Positions 1 to 11,006 of a DNA stretch of 64,000 bases are shown here, in pieces. The stretch is from SKKY01 sp965228015 (lineage in GTDB: Bacteria; Bacillota; Peptococcia; Peptococcales; SKKY01). The notes beneath the pieces are model-generated. The model did no database searches, was not told the DNA's origin, and was given only the letters and a program-made list of their open reading frames with translations. The stretch spans positions 558,001 through 622,000 of the forward strand of contig OZ245787.1 in NCBI GenBank assembly GCA_965228015.1, in the 5' to 3' direction. The position numbers were made by a program, and so were the translations under genes. The number at the start of each line of letters is the position of its first letter. Within the stretch, counting starts at the first letter, position 1.

Positions 1-283
1 CATTTTCTCTTTCAGCAAAAATAGCAGGAACTTTTAATGCTCTTGCTACTTCATAAGCAATTACAATTCCCCCAATAGCAGGACCAATAACTAAGTCAAT
101 TTGCTGATCTTCAAACTTTTCTGCTAATGCCTTTGCTGCTACTTCTGCTTTGTCAGGAAATTTTAATAACATTGCACACTGGACATACTAAGAACTGTGC
201 ATGCCAGAAGTTAGTTTAAAATGTCCTTTCTTTAGGGCATCTGTTTCTTCAAGAATAGTCATTAATTCTTTATCTGTTAGCAT
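1..283 (-). pseudogene. pyrE: orotate phosphoribosyltransferase, interrupted, 3' end outside window
   Basis: PyrE joins orotate to PRPP to form OMP, the fifth step of UMP synthesis. The frame starts at ATG 281-283 behind AAGGAG at 291-296 and reads MLTDKELM, then the family motif LTSGMHSS, a TAG at 188-190 (codon 32), and YVQCAMLLKFPD with IGPAIGGI further on. The reading frame is otherwise unbroken up to the window edge. The stop lies where relatives have a variable residue that is often Gln, Lys or Arg; CAG to TAG is the simplest origin. It is the last gene of the pyr operon, 18 bases after pyrF. Without suppression the product would be a 31-residue peptide, so I call it a pseudogene. The rest of the gene is not visible. 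Confidence 0.85.
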
Positions 284-300
284 CTAAAAACTCCTTAATA

Positions 301-1005
301 TTAATTATTTAATTCCTCCAGAATCATTAATGCTGCTTTAACTGGATCTTCGTTCCCTGTAATAGGACGACCTACTACAATATAATCTGCCAGATTTTCC
401 TTTGCCTGAGAAGGTGTAACAATTCTTTTTTGGTCCTGGCTTGCTGACCAAAGAGGTCTTACCCCTGGGCAAACTGTAAGAAAATCTTTTCCAAAAGCAT
501 TTTTTATACTCTTAGATTCCAAAGCAGAACATACTACTCCATCCATTCCTGTTTCCTGAGATATTCTTGCAAGCTGAAGAGCTGATTCATTTATTGGCTT
601 TTTAATCCAACTTCTTCAAAACCTTCTTCATCAAAACTAGTTAATACTGTCACTGCAATAAGCAAAGGTGATTTAACACCATTTCTAATTGCTTTATTAC
701 TAACTGCATCCACAGTCATTTTTTTGCATTTCTCTGTCCCCGGAAGCATGAACATTAAAAATTTCAACCTCTAAGTCCGCCGCCCACTTTGCAGCCTGAG
801 CCGCTGTATTAGGGATATCATGAAACTTTAAATCAAGAAAAATTTTCTTATTTTCCTTTTTTAAAAAGTCTAAAACTGTACCTCTGGAATTTAAAAACAA
901 TTCCAAGCCAACCTTATAGAAATCTACTGAATTCCCAAGATTCAAAACCATCTCTTCTGCTCTTTTAGGATCTGTATAATCAAGAGCAACTATTATTTTT
1001 GACAT
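301..1005 (-). pseudogene. pyrF: orotidine-5'-phosphate decarboxylase, two frameshifts
   Basis: PyrF decarboxylates OMP to UMP. The start is ATG 1003-1005 behind GGAAGGAGG, giving MSKIIVALDYTDPKRAEEM and the catalytic-type block FLDLKFHDIPNT. The frame breaks in a seven-A run at 719-725 (one A too many) after NVHASGDREMQK. The homologous sequence continues in another frame as MTVDAVSNKAIRNG, and it breaks again at the five-A run 599-603 (one A too few) before KPINESALQLARISQETGMDGVVCSA. The C-terminal 81 codons, with YIVVGRPITGNEDP, are clean. The two indels have opposite sign, so only about 40 codons between them are out of frame, but that stretch contains stops. It lies in the pyr operon between pyrD and pyrE. 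Confidence 0.9.
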
Positions 1006-1930
1006 TTTTATCCTCCTTCCAGGCAAGGCCTACTATTTCTGAAACAGAATTAAATCCATTTTCAAGACAATATTTTTTATTCCCTCAACAATTTCCAAAG
1101 ATCTCTAAGGTTCCCGGAAATTTATTGTACCTGTTATAATTCCACTGGCCCCCGCTAATAAGAATTCCAGTGCATCTCTGGTGTCGCTTATTCCACCCAT
1201 GCCGATTATTGGTATTTTAACTTTTTAAGCTGTTTAATAAACCATTCTTAATGCAACTGGCTTTATTGCCGGGCCGGAAAGACCTCCAATAACATTACCT
1301 AAAATTGGTTTTCTTTTATTTACATCAATTCCCATTCCAATAAGAGTATTTATCATAGAAAGAGCATCTGCACCTTCTGCCTCTGCTGCAAGAGCAAACT
1401 CAGTAATATCGGTAACATTAGGACTTAGCTTAATTATAACTGGCTTTGAGGTTTTTTCTTTTACCAGGGCTGTTACTTTCCTTACCATATTTATATCCGT
1501 GCCGAAAGCAATGCCCCCGGCTTTAACATTTGGGCAGGAAATATTAACTTCTAAAGCTGCAACATCCTTTTGATCATCCAAAGCTTCTGCCATTTCACCA
1601 TATTCCTCTAAATTTGCCCCGGAAATATTTGCTATAATTTCTGTTCCTAGTTTGGCAGCTTTAGGAAGGTAATCCTTAATAAAACTATCAACCCCGGGAT
1701 TTTCTAATCCAATTGAATTTAACATCCCTCCCAGGGGTTTCATAAATTCTTTCTCCAGGATTCCCCGTTTTAGGTTTTAAACTAAGACCTTTTGTTGCAA
1801 TACCCCCTGATTTACTTACATCAATCAGGCAGGCATACTCCAGTCCAAATCCATAAGTTTCAGATGCGGTAAGAACAGTATTCTTAAACTCAACCTCGCC
1901 TATTTTGAAACCTGCATTAAATCCAGTCAT
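980..1930 (-). pseudogene. pyrD: dihydroorotate dehydrogenase catalytic subunit (class 1B), five lesions
   Basis: This is the FMN subunit that pairs with PyrK to oxidise dihydroorotate with NAD. ATG 1928-1930 gives MTGFNAGFKIGEVEFKNTVL, then SKSGGIATKGLSL. Frame loss occurs at CCTGGGAGGG near 1735-1740, where one G too many separates YETP from GGMLNSIGLENPG. The next frame carries LEVNISCPNVKAGGIAFG with the catalytic-loop cysteine, and KLSPNVTDI. It then meets TAA at 1234-1236 and TAA at 1225-1227, both where the family reads MV(Y/W)Q..Q, before IPIIGMGGISDTRDALEFL. A TAG at 1105-1107 follows, and then a six-A run at 1071-1076 with one A missing before YCLENGFNSVSEIVGLAW. The corrected end overlaps the start of pyrF, as usual in this operon. 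Confidence 0.9.
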
Positions 1931-2717
1931 CCAGAACCACCTCCTCAGCCCAAAAAACCGGTCCGTCAACACAAGCCTTAAGGTATGGCTTTCCTTCTTC
2001 TGCCGGAACAACAGTACAACCAAGACAAACTCCTATGCCACAAGCCATTCTGGTTTCTAAAGATACCTGACATTTTACATTATATTTTGAAGCAATCTCT
2101 TTTATCTTGCTCATCATTATATTAGGACCGCAGGCATATATTATTTCAGGTTTAAATGATTCAATAATCTCAGGAAGGTTATTAGTAATATATCCTTTAA
2201 AGCCAACACTTTCATCTTCTGTTGCAACCTTTACTTCTTTACATGAATTATCAAAACAAATAACATTTCTTAAACTAAGCTCATCCCTTGTTCCGAGAGC
2301 CAAAAATACTTCATTATTCTGAGCTTCCAGCTCCTCAGCTAACAATAACAATGGTGCCTGCCCCAGGCCGCCTCCCACAAGTAATGCTTTTGAATTCTTT
2401 AAAGATAAATCAAAACCATTCCCTAAAGGACCGAGAATATTTAAAACATCTCCTGCTTTAGTTCTTTTTAAAATCTCGGTGCCTTTCCCTAAAACCTGAT
2501 AGCATAACTTAAGATGACCTTTTTCTCTGTCTACTGTGTGTACACTGATTGGTCTTCTGAGAACCGGATCAATTATATCTGCAACTTTAAGCTGAACAAA
2601 CTGACCAACTTTAGCTTCACTAGCATTTTTTTCTGTCTGCAGAGTCAGAATATAATCATTATCGTTTATTTTTTCATGACTTATTACAGTACAATCTTCA
2701 AGATACAAGGTTATCAT
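1917..2717 (-). CDS. pyrK: dihydroorotate dehydrogenase electron-transfer subunit PyrK
   Basis: PyrK is the iron-sulfur flavoprotein that passes electrons from dihydroorotate oxidised by PyrD to NAD. The 266 codons match the usual length. An FAD-binding beta barrel carries RRPISVHTV near residue 58, the NAD domain carries LLVGGGLGQAPLL, and the C-terminus carries the 2Fe-2S cysteine pattern ACGIGVCLGCTV followed by KACVDGPVF. Its end overlaps the first bases of pyrD, so the two are translationally coupled. It is the only pyr gene in the window without a visible lesion. With PyrD broken it has no obvious partner, and its intactness is probably chance or recent relaxation of selection. Confidence 0.93.
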   Translation of the reverse strand: MITLYLEDCTVISHEKINDNDYILTLQTEKNASEAKVGQFVQLKVADIIDPVLRRPISVHTVDREKGHLKLCYQVLGKGTEILKRTKAGDVLNILGPLGNGFDLSLKNSKALLVGGGLGQAPLLLLAEELEAQNNEVFLALGTRDELSLRNVICFDNSCKEVKVATEDESVGFKGYITNNLPEIIESFKPEIIYACGPNIMMSKIKEIASKYNVKCQVSLETRMACGIGVCLGCTVVPAEEGKPYLKACVDGPVFWAEEVVLDDWI

Positions 2718-2731
2718 CCTTTCTGTTTCTT

Positions 2732-5700
2732 TTAATTATAATCCTGAAGCGCTTTAACATGAGACATTGACTCCAGAACATTTAATACTGCCTGAGCAAG
2801 ATCAAGGGAAGTAAGACAAAGAACATTAAATTCCACTGCGGCTCTTCTTACTCTGAATCCATCTCTCTCAGGTAACTTACCTTTTGTAAGAGTATTTGTA
2901 ACAAAGGCAATTTCACCATTTTTATAATATCTTCCACATTCGGAGTTCCTTCTTTAATCTTCTTAACACAATCTATTTTAATACCATTATCATTCAGATA
3001 TTTTGCTGTTCCAGAAGTTGCTTTAATATTAAAACCAATATTAAAGCAACTTCTTAATAACTCCAAAGACTCTTCTTTATCTTTATCTGAAACTGTAGCT
3101 AAAATGGAGCCATTTCTGCTGAAGTTATATCCTGCTGCAATCAATGCTTTATATAATGCTTTATTTGGATCTGCATCAACTCCTAGTACTTCTCTAGTTG
3201 ATTTCATTTCAGGCCCAAGGGAGGTTTCTACATCTATCAGCTTACTAAAAGAGAATACAGGCATTTTAACTGCAGTTATTTTTTTCTTTTTCTGTAAGCC
3301 ATATTCATAGCCCGTTTCAGGAAGCTTCTCACCAAAAATTGCCCTTGTTACCAGAGATACCATTGGAATATCAGTTACTTTGCTTAAATAAGGAACCGTA
3401 CGACTTGATCTTGGATTTACTTCAATAACATATATTTTATCCTTATGAATCAAATACTGCACATTCATCAAACCAACTGTTTTTATTCTCGAAGCCATCT
3501 TTTTTGTATATTCATATAATTTTTCTTCAATTTCTTTATTAAGAGAGAAAGGAGGATACATAACCGTACTGTCTCCGGAATGAACCCCTGCTCTTTCAGC
3601 ATGTTCCATAATACCAGGAATAACAATCCCTTCTCCATCACATATTGCATCTACTTCCAGTTCCTTACCTACAAGATACTGGTCAACCAGAACAGGGTGT
3701 TCCTTTGATACCTTAACTGCTGATTTCATATACTCTTCCAATTCCATCATGTTGTAAACTATTTCCATAGCCCGGCCTCCAAGTACATATGAAGGTCTTA
3801 CCAAAAGAGGGAACCCAAGGTCCTTAGCGGCATTTAATGCTTCCTCTATAGATTTTACAGTCTTGCCCTTAGGACGAAGTATTCCCAGTTCTTTGAGAAT
3901 TGCATCAAACTTTTCTCTATCTTCAGCATCGTCAATATTTTCTACAGCTGTTCCAAGAATTTTAACCCCTCTGTCCAGCAATGGCTTCGCCGGATTTATT
4001 GCAGTCTGACCACCAAACTAGACAATTACTCCCTCAGGTTTTTCTGCATCTATAATATTCATTACATCTTCTGTTGTAAGTGGCTCAAAAAATAATCGAT
4101 CTGATGTATCAAAATCTGTACTTACTGTTTCTGGATTGTTGTTTATTACCACTGACTCATATCCTGCTTCTTTTAAAGCCCAGGCAGAATGTACACAACA
4201 ATAATCAAACTCAATTCCCTGCCAATTCTTATTGGCCCGGAGCCTAAAACAACCACTTTTTTCCTATCTGACTTAATTAACTTCTCTGTTTTGTTCCAGC
4301 CAGAATAATAGTAAGGAGTTGCTGTCTCAAATTCTCCTGCACAGGTATCAACCATCTTAAAGCAAGACTTTATTCCTGCCTTTTCCCTTATTTCCCGAAC
4401 ATCTTCTTCGGTCATATTCCAGAAAACTGCTATTTGTTCATCAGTAAAGCCCTTCTCTTTAGCTTTAACCAGTAATTCTATATTTTCTGGATTTTTTGGC
4501 AGGATTTCCATTTCAAAATCAACCATTTTTTTAATATATCCAGGAAAAATAAATCTATTTTTGTAATTTCATTAATTCTTTCTGATGTATATCCTCTTTT
4601 TAATGCTTCTCCAAGAGCGTACATTCTCTGGTCATCAACAAAACGCAACTTATTATCCAGTTCCTCTTCATTCAAATCTCTGAACAAATCGGAAAGAAAA
4701 TATTTTTCATCAAGTTCAAGGCTTCTTATTCCCTTTTGCCAAGCTATCTCAAAGGTTCTTTCAATAGACATTATTTCTCCTGTTGCCTTCATTTGAGAGC
4801 CAAGTCTTCTGTTTCCGTCTTTAAATTTATCAAAGGGCCAGCGGGGAATTTTTACTACAACATAGTCTATTGCCGGTTCGAAGGCACACTTGGTTTTCCC
4901 TGTTACATTATTTTCGATCTCTTCCAAATGGTATCCAAGAGCGATTTTTGAAGCTACCTTAGCAATAGGATATTCTGTTACTTTTGATGCCAGGGCGGAA
5001 GAACGGGAAACCCTTAGGTTTACTTCAATAACTATATATTCCATTTTATCCGGATTTAAAACAAACTGAACATTACAGCCCCCTCTATCCCCAAGAAACG
5101 GATTATATTTATTGATGCACTTCTAAGCATCTGATTTTCCACATCAGTTAAAGTCTGCACCGGTGCAACTACAATACTATCTCCTGTATGAACGCCCACC
5201 GGATCCACATTCTCCATATTACATATAATGATACAAGTATCATTTTTATCTCTCATCACTTCATATTCAATTTCTTTCCAGCCAGCAACACTTTTCTCAA
5301 TAAGAACTTGATCTATTGCACTGTAACGAAGGCCCTTTTTTGTTATTGCAATAAGTTGTTCTTCATTTTCTGCAACACCGCCTCCGGCTCCTCCAAGAGT
5401 ATAAGCTGGTCTGATAATTACCGGGTATCCTATTCTTCTTGCAGAAGCTACTGCTTCCTCTATTGTGCCAACAATATCACTTTCTGGTATAGGCTCATTA
5501 ATTTCCTGCATTAATTTTTTAAATAGATCTCTGTCTTCCGCTTTCTTTATTGCATCAAGGCTGATTCCCAAAAGGCGAACCCCTGCCTTTTCAAGAATTC
5601 CTGCTTCAGCAAGTTCTTTTGCCAGATTAAGCCCTACTTGACCACCAAGAGTAGGAAGCAGGCCATCAGGTTTTTCTTTATATATAATTTCTTCAAGAAT

Positions 5701-5916
5701 ATCTATAGTAAGAGGCTCAATGTATACTCTGTCTGCCATATTGCCATCCGTCATAATTGTTGCTGGGTTACTGTTAACAAGAACTACTTCAATTCCTTCT
5801 TCTCTTAAAGCACGACAGGCCTGGGTTCCTGCATAGTCAAATTCTGCAGCCTGACCTATTACAATTGGCCCAGAACCTATTACCATAACTTTCTTTACAG
5901 ATTTATCTATAGGCAA
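2732..5916 (-). pseudogene. carB: carbamoyl-phosphate synthase large subunit, five lesions
   Basis: CarB makes carbamoyl phosphate from bicarbonate, ammonia (from CarA) and two ATP. The start MPIDKSVKKVMVIGSGPIVIGQAAEFDYAG and both ATP-grasp halves are recognisable. Lesions in order of translation are: a five-G run at 5079-5083 short by one after FLGIEG; a seven-A run at 4526-4532 short by one; one C missing in GGCAGG near 4218-4223 inside GSGPIRIG(Q)G; TAG at 4018-4020 in GVIV(stop)FGGQTAIN, a near-invariant Gln; and a five-A run at 2919-2923 short by one near the allosteric domain. Missense changes also touch conserved motifs: EVNLRVSRSSAL has Leu for Pro, and SKVTEYP has Val and Glu for Ala and Gly, all one transition away. 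It lies between carA and pyrK. Clearly nonfunctional as written. Confidence 0.95.
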
Positions 5917-5933
5917 ATTCTTTCCCTCCTTTT

Positions 5934-7020
5934 TTATCTTTCGTGTTCTATAACTTGTTTAATAAAATCTTCAAAGAAATATGATGAATCCCTTGGTCCC
6001 GGAGCTGATTCCGGATGATACTGTATACTTGAAAAGGGATGTTCCTTATGTTTAATTTCTTCTACAGTATTATCATGAAGATTTATATGGGTTATTTCTA
6101 CATTATCAGGAATTGTATTTTTATCTACAGCATAACCATAATTTTGACTTGTTATATACACTTTCCCGGTTATTAAATCTTTTACAGGGTGATTGCCGCC
6201 TCTGTGACCGAATTTTAGTTTATAGGTTTTGCTCCTAGGGCAATTGCTAAAAGCTGATGCCCCATACAAATTCCAAAAACCGGTATTTTTTGTTCTAAAA
6301 CTTTTGAATCTCAGGAATAGTATAAGAAACTCCCTCAGGGTCCCCGGGTCCGTTAGAAAGCATAAGACCATCCGGCTTGTATGACATAATTTCCTCGTAA
6401 GTTGCAGTTGCTGGAAGAACAATAATTGTACATCCGTTTTCCTGTAATCTTCTCAAAGTATTATTTTTTACACCATAATCCATTACAACTATTCTTCTTT
6501 CACCCCTGGGAAGAATATATGGATTTTGAGTAGATACTTCAGCAATCTGGTTTCTTCCATCTAAAGGCTTAACCTCTTTTACCTTTTTTAATAATTCTTC
6601 AAGGCTTGTTTCATCATTAGAAATAACTGCTTTCAATGTTCCATAATAGCGAAGATGTCTTGTTATTCCTCTTGTATCAATTCCAGTAAGTCCTGTAACT
6701 CCGTTTTCTTTAAGAAAAGTTTTCAGATTATATTTCATTCTGTGATTACTAGGGTTTTCTGAAAGTTCCTTTACAAGTATTCCCTTTGTAAAAACTTTTT
6801 TACTTTCCCAATTTGTATTATTTGTTCCGTAATTTCCAATTAATGGATAAGTAAAATTAATTAACTCACCAGAACAAGAAGGATCAGTTAATATTTCCTG
6901 ATATCCTGTCATGCTGGTATTAAAAGCCAGTTCTCCTTCAACAGTACCTATATTGCCAATTCCAGTCCCCGTAAAATACCTTCCATCTTCAAATACAAGA
7001 TATCCTTTACTGTTGTTCAA
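5934..7020 (-). pseudogene. carA: carbamoyl-phosphate synthase small subunit, two frameshifts
   Basis: CarA is the glutamine amidotransferase subunit that feeds ammonia to CarB. ATG 7018-7020 gives MNNSKGYLVFEDGRYFTGTGIG, NTSMTGYQEILTDPS and LSNGPGDPEGVSY. One G is missing near 6298-6300 (CAAAAG then TTTTAG), which ends the frame right before the nucleophile block IPVFGICMGHQLLAIALGA. A second loss, one A in the run at 6227-6230, must be undone to reach TYKLKFGHRGGNHPVKD and the catalytic HPE region QYHPESAPGPRDS. The catalytic cysteine and histidine codons are still present but in different frames. It overlaps the end of pyrC by 14 bases and precedes carB by 17, as in other Bacillota pyr operons. 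Confidence 0.92.
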
Positions 7021-8302
7021 TTACTTCACCATCCCTCGTTACTATTTTTCCAACAAAAACTGTCATAACAGGCCATCCTTTAAGAGCTGTTTCATGGAAA
7101 GGTGTGTTTTTGCCCTTTGAATAAAACTTGTTTTTATCAACTTTTTTTATTAATTCCGAATCAATTATTGTAAAATCCGCAATATTTCCTGGCGCTATTT
7201 TTTGTTCAGGCAATTCTAGGATTTCCCTTGGTTTTACTGAAAGCATCTCCGCAATTCTCATTAAAGAAATGTTATTTTTATGATACAGAATATCCATTGT
7301 TAAAGCTGTGGCTGTTTCCAGTCCGGATATTCCAAAAGCTGCATTGCTAAAATCTTTATCCTTATCTTCCAGGTCATGGGGAGCATGGTCAGTTGCTATT
7401 ACATCAACAATTCCTTCTTCCATTCCCTTTATCAGAGCTTCAAGGTCTCCCTGGGTCCTTAAAGGAGGATTTACTTTGTAATTGGTATCGTAGGTTTCTA
7501 CTGCAGCTTCCGTTAGTGAAAAGTGACGGGGAGTAACCTCACAAGTTACTTTGTGACCATCTTTTTTTGCCTGGCGCATTAACTCAAGTCCTTCTTTTGT
7601 TGTCATATGTGAGATATGCATATGACCATTGGTTAATCCCGCAAGCATAATATTTCTCATTACCATAATGTTTTCTGCTTCTTTTGGAATACCTCCTAAT
7701 CCAAGTTTTGAAGAATAGTATCCTTCATTCATTGAGCCATGTTCCGCAAAAGCAGTATCTTCACAGTGAGCAAATATTGGCATTTGGAAAGCTTTCGCAT
7801 AATCCAAAGCTCTTCTCATAACCAAAGAGTTCATTACATCCTTACCATCGTCACTAAGAGCCCTTGCCCCTCTTTTTTTCATCATGCCTATTTCGGCAAG
7901 TTCTTTTCCATCCTGATTTTTTGTAATTGCACCTACAGGAAATACATTTACCGTACCAGTTCTCTGCCCTTTAATAACAAGCATCTCTGTTATTGTATCG
8001 TTGTCACAAACTGGTTTAGTATTAGGCATTGGGTAAATTCCCGTAAACCCTCCCACTGTAGCTGCTCTTACCCCAGACTCAACGTCTTCTTTATACTCTT
8101 CTCCTGGTTCTCTAAGATGTACATGAAGATCAACAAATCCTGTAGTTAAAATTTTTCCACTTAAATCAATTAATTCTTCCTGAGAATCTGGAGAGAGATT
8201 TTTCCCGGTTTCAGAAATCTGATTTCCTGTTACTCTAATATCCATTATCTGATCAATTTTTTAAACAGGGTCTATTACCCTTACATTCTTAAACAGTTTC
8301 AC
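7007..8302 (-). pseudogene. pyrC: dihydroorotase with one in-frame stop near the N-terminus
   Basis: PyrC closes carbamoyl aspartate to dihydroorotate. The natural start is probably GTG 8300-8302, overlapping the end of pyrB, reading KLFKNVRVIDPV, then TAA at 8261-8263 (codon 14), then KIDQIMDIRVTG. The remaining 412 codons are open and well conserved: metal ligands in VDLHVHLREPG, the IYPMPNTKP and FAHCED blocks, and DVIATDHAPH with the catalytic Asp. The stop sits where relatives have a variable polar residue, and CAA to TAA would explain it. Re-initiation at ATG 8243-8245 would lose only about 19 residues of the first beta strands, so residual activity is possible. It is less damaged than its neighbours. 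Confidence 0.85.
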
Positions 8303-9222
8303 TTGGTCTACCTCCTCCCATGATGTACAAGAGCGCCATTCTTACCGCAACCCCGTTATTTACCTGTTCGCTGATTACAGCATTAGGAAGTTCTGCTGCT
8401 TCATAACTTATTTCAATTCCCCGGTTCATAGGACCAGGATGCATTATCAGGCAGTCTTTTTTAGCAAGTTTTATATTTCTGGTATTTAATCCAAAAAGGT
8501 TTGTATATTCTCTGATTGAAGAGAATATACAAACCTTTTCTTTCAAGCTGAATTCTCAGCATAATAACTATATCTGCATCAGTTAAAGCTTCTTCAATAT
8601 TGTAAGTGATTTTTGCTCCTAACTCTGATGCTTTGCTTGGTATTAAGGTTGGAGGTGCACAAAACCATACTTCTGCACTTAATTTGTTGAAAACGAGGAC
8701 ATCTGATCTGGCAATCCGGGAGTGAAGAATATCACCGATAATTGCAATTTTTAGTCCCTGAAGCGACTTTTTATGTTCAAGAATAGTGAAAGTATCCAGT
8801 AATGCCTGAGTTGGATGCTCATGCTTACCATCTCCCGCATTAATAACTCTGGCATTAACACTTTCTGCTAATATTTTATGAGACCCACTTTCATGATGCC
8901 TCATTACGATTACATCTGCCGCCATATTATCAAGGATTCTTGCGGTATCTCTCATGCTTTCCCCTTTTTTTACACTGCTTGAAGAAGCGCTTATATTTAC
9001 TACATCTGCCCCCATATATTTTCCCGCAAGTTCAAAGGATGTTCTTGTACGAGTACTGTTTTCATAAAAGAGATTTATTGCTGACTTCCCTCTCAATGTA
9101 GGTACTTTTTTAATATCTCTCTGGATTATTTATTTCATTGATCTTGCATTCTGCATTATTTCATCTATTTCTGTTGTTGAGATATCATTAATGCTTAGTA
9201 AATCTTTCGATTTAATTCCCAA
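8289..9222 (-). pseudogene. pyrB: aspartate carbamoyltransferase, stop codon plus hairpin-templated replacement
   Basis: PyrB condenses carbamoyl phosphate with aspartate. It is the first gene after the attenuator; the likely start is TTG 9220-9222 behind GGGGGAGG, reading GIKSKDLLSINDIST. A TAA at 9130-9132 follows NARSMK; Gln or Glu is expected there. The carbamoyl-phosphate loop FYENSTRTRTSFE and MRHHESGSH are intact, as is HPTQALLDTFT. Downstream of MLRIQLERKG the frame is lost exactly at a perfect 19-bp inverted repeat (8494-8512 and 8521-8539). The right arm encodes the genuine REYTNLFGLN, and the left arm has replaced what should be a short bridging stretch. The C-terminal LIMHPGPMNRGIEI is intact. 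The 3' end overlaps pyrC. Confidence 0.9.
8494..8539. repeat. perfect 19-bp hairpin inside pyrB
   Basis: Left arm 8494-8512 (aaaaggtttgtatattctc) and right arm 8521-8539 are exact reverse complements, separated by 8 bases (tgattgaa). The part encoding REYTNLF is the expected protein sequence. The other arm matches nothing expected and breaks the frame, which suggests it was copied from the opposite arm. Confidence 0.9.
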
Positions 9223-9254
9223 GATTTTTACCTCCCCCAATGATTTTATTGAAT

Positions 9255-9281
9255 AAAAAAGCCGGATTAAGAAATCCGACT
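9255..9281 (-). terminator. pyr attenuator terminator
   Basis: On the minus strand a 9-bp stem (9273-9281 with 9260-9268, one G-U pair) closes a 4-base loop and is followed by six T at 9254-9259. It lies in the 5' leader of pyrB, after the PyrR-type motif and before the TTG start, which is the position of the intrinsic terminator in PyrR-controlled attenuators. Confidence 0.85.
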
Positions 9282-9345
9282 TGGTTTACACATATAGCAC
9301 AAAACACACCATAGGTAGAATTCTCCCAGGGGATGCTGCTTTATT

Positions 9346-9370
9346 TTCCTTGTCGGTCTCTCTGTACCAA
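9346..9370 (-). promoter_or_regulatory. PyrR-binding motif in the pyr leader
   Basis: The leader RNA reads UUGGUACAGAGAGACCGACA then AGGAA. This matches the known PyrR-binding loop pattern (CAGAGAG followed by a pyrimidine-purine turn and CAAGG). Binding of PyrR plus UMP there would favour the downstream terminator and lower pyr transcription when uridine nucleotides are plentiful. The assignment rests on motif match and position; I did not fold the alternative antiterminator. Confidence 0.75.
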
Positions 9371-9394
9371 TTTAAAGGATATTCAATTTAGAGT

Positions 9395-9423
9395 AGTATA
9401 CTCTTTATATTATATTATTACAA
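9395..9423 (-). promoter_or_regulatory. predicted pyr operon promoter
   Basis: On the minus strand TTGTAA (9418-9423) is followed after 17 bases by TATACT (9395-9400), placing the start about 25 bases before the PyrR motif. The control region ends only about 20 bases from the edge of the ISLre2 element, so the element sits just upstream of the promoter. Confidence 0.6.
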
Positions 9424-9443
9424 GTATTATCTCATCAAAGATC

Positions 9444-10986
9444 GTGTCAATTAATTATGGGTTTTAAAAGAATAAAAAACCCTTGTATGTATTACATGCT
9501 AAATCGCACTCGCTATCCTTTTAAACAATTCTCTTTTCCAAGTTCTCTTACCAGTTAAAACTACTGGTACATTGCCGAATTTCTCATCTGATATTAGGTT
9601 CGTAGCTTTTTTTATAACACGGCTTTCTAATTTTATGATTCTTGTTTCTGTTTTTCTTGCTTCTTTCTTTTACTAAATCATATACATTACCTGAATTAGC
9701 CTTAAAAGCCCTCAGACGTGACATTTGATCAACACCTTCTCTGTACCAGCTTAGAGGCCTTGAACTTAATCTTGCAGATAATATATAACTAATATGGCCT
9801 TCTGCGCTACAACCTATATAATCCGGGTCATATTGATTCATTATACCTTCCCAATTATTTAACACATAACTTCTAGCATCTTTTATTGCTTCTATTTTTT
9901 GTTTCTGATTCTGTTTCTTCAATTATTGCTTTGAATAAATCTTTTACGAAATCTTTCCTTTTCGTATTTATGTAATACCACATCATTTGGTGTGTGCCTT
10001 TCATATGAGCAGTTGCCTTCTTTATATATTTCGACAAATAGTATCTATCTAAAACATAGATACTATCTTTAATCCATTCTTTGCCTTGTTTTATCCAGTC
10101 GGCTCCATCTCCTGATAAATATATTCTTTTCAATAGTTTCTTCTTCATAGTTGCTATCAATATAATCAGCTACTTCAAGCCATAAATCAGCACTATCTTG
10201 GTAGAGGCCACTAAAGTATCTGGGATTTATTAATTCATATTTATCTTTACTTACCTTTCACTTACCTTCGTGAACATAAATTAATCTAGGTTCGACACAT
10301 GTTCCTCTTTGAAGTGAAACATGATCTTCATCAGCTTCGATGTACAAAATCTTAGCTTGAGAATCAGTTTTTTCACTGGTGCTGCATGATTAGAAATATC
10401 TTTAAGCTTTCTAATAGAATTCATTACTGTTTGACCAGTAAGATACACATTCTTCGATATTTTTTCGCTACTTTTTCTGTATGGTGTCTCTATTGCTTCT
10501 TCTATTAACATTGATTCTAGCAATATATCCATTCTGTCATTTGCTTCAATACCAACAGCTTCATCAGATAAGTATTTATATTCACCGGTAATTTTATAAA
10601 CATAATACGTTCTTTTATAGGTTACTTCACCAAATATCGTCGCCAAACTTTTCTTCGACTTTGTTTCCTTTATTTTCCAGTCTCTTTTTCTTGCACAATC
10701 TTTTTTAACTAAAATATCTACAGTTTCAAGTACTTTTTCTGTAATTGCAACCCCAACTTCATCCAGCATTTTTTTGGTTTTTAAAATGAATTCAGATATA
10801 TTATTTCCCTCAATTAAAGTTGTTTCCATATTTTCTGCTATTTCTTTACTGATTTTAGTTGCAATTTCATGTATAATATTATTCATTAGAGTTTCTCCTT
10901 TTTTTGCGATTTGGTTTAGCGATTTAATTGTAACATAAGGAGTTGCTCTAATATTTTTTGTTTTTTTACCCATAATTATTTTACAC
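9444..10986 (-). mobile_element. ISLre2-family element, copy 1
   Basis: The ends share an imperfect inverted repeat: the left end begins gtgtcaattaattatgggt, and the right end read inward is gtgtaaaataattatgggt. Length is 1543 bp with one transposase reading leftward. A second copy is at 44325-47064, which fixes both boundaries by alignment. No convincing target duplication is visible. The copy lies between the pyr promoter and a tRNA-like gene. Confidence 0.85.
9499..10886 (-). pseudogene. ISLre2 (UPF0236-type) transposase, multiply broken
   Basis: The start is ATG 10884-10886 (MNNIIHEIATKI) behind AAAAAGGAG. Family features are the block DWKIKETKSKKSLATIFGEV, KRTYY, DEAVGIEANDRMD, EEAIETPYRKSSEKIS, and later YIEADEDHVSLQRGT, YLSGDGADWIKQG and LDRYYLSKY. 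The frame is lost at a six-A run near 10366-10371 (one A short) after HAAPVKK, and a TGA follows in HEGK(stop)KVSKD; copy 2 has both lesions too. Copy 1 additionally carries extra T bases at 10122-10135, 9892-9900 and 9609-9616 relative to copy 2, breaking the middle and the C-terminus. Neither copy can make a full transposase, so the shared lesions predate the copying, and mobilisation was in trans or by an unseen intact copy. Confidence 0.88.
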
Positions 10987-11006
10987 TAACTATAATACCA
11001 TTTTTA

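Noticed and set aside
9433..9447. TTGACA on the minus strand at the ISLre2 left end as a -35 for pyr
   Set aside because: No good -10 lies at 16-18 bases; the pair at 9395-9423 is better placed. A weak outward contribution from the IS end cannot be excluded.
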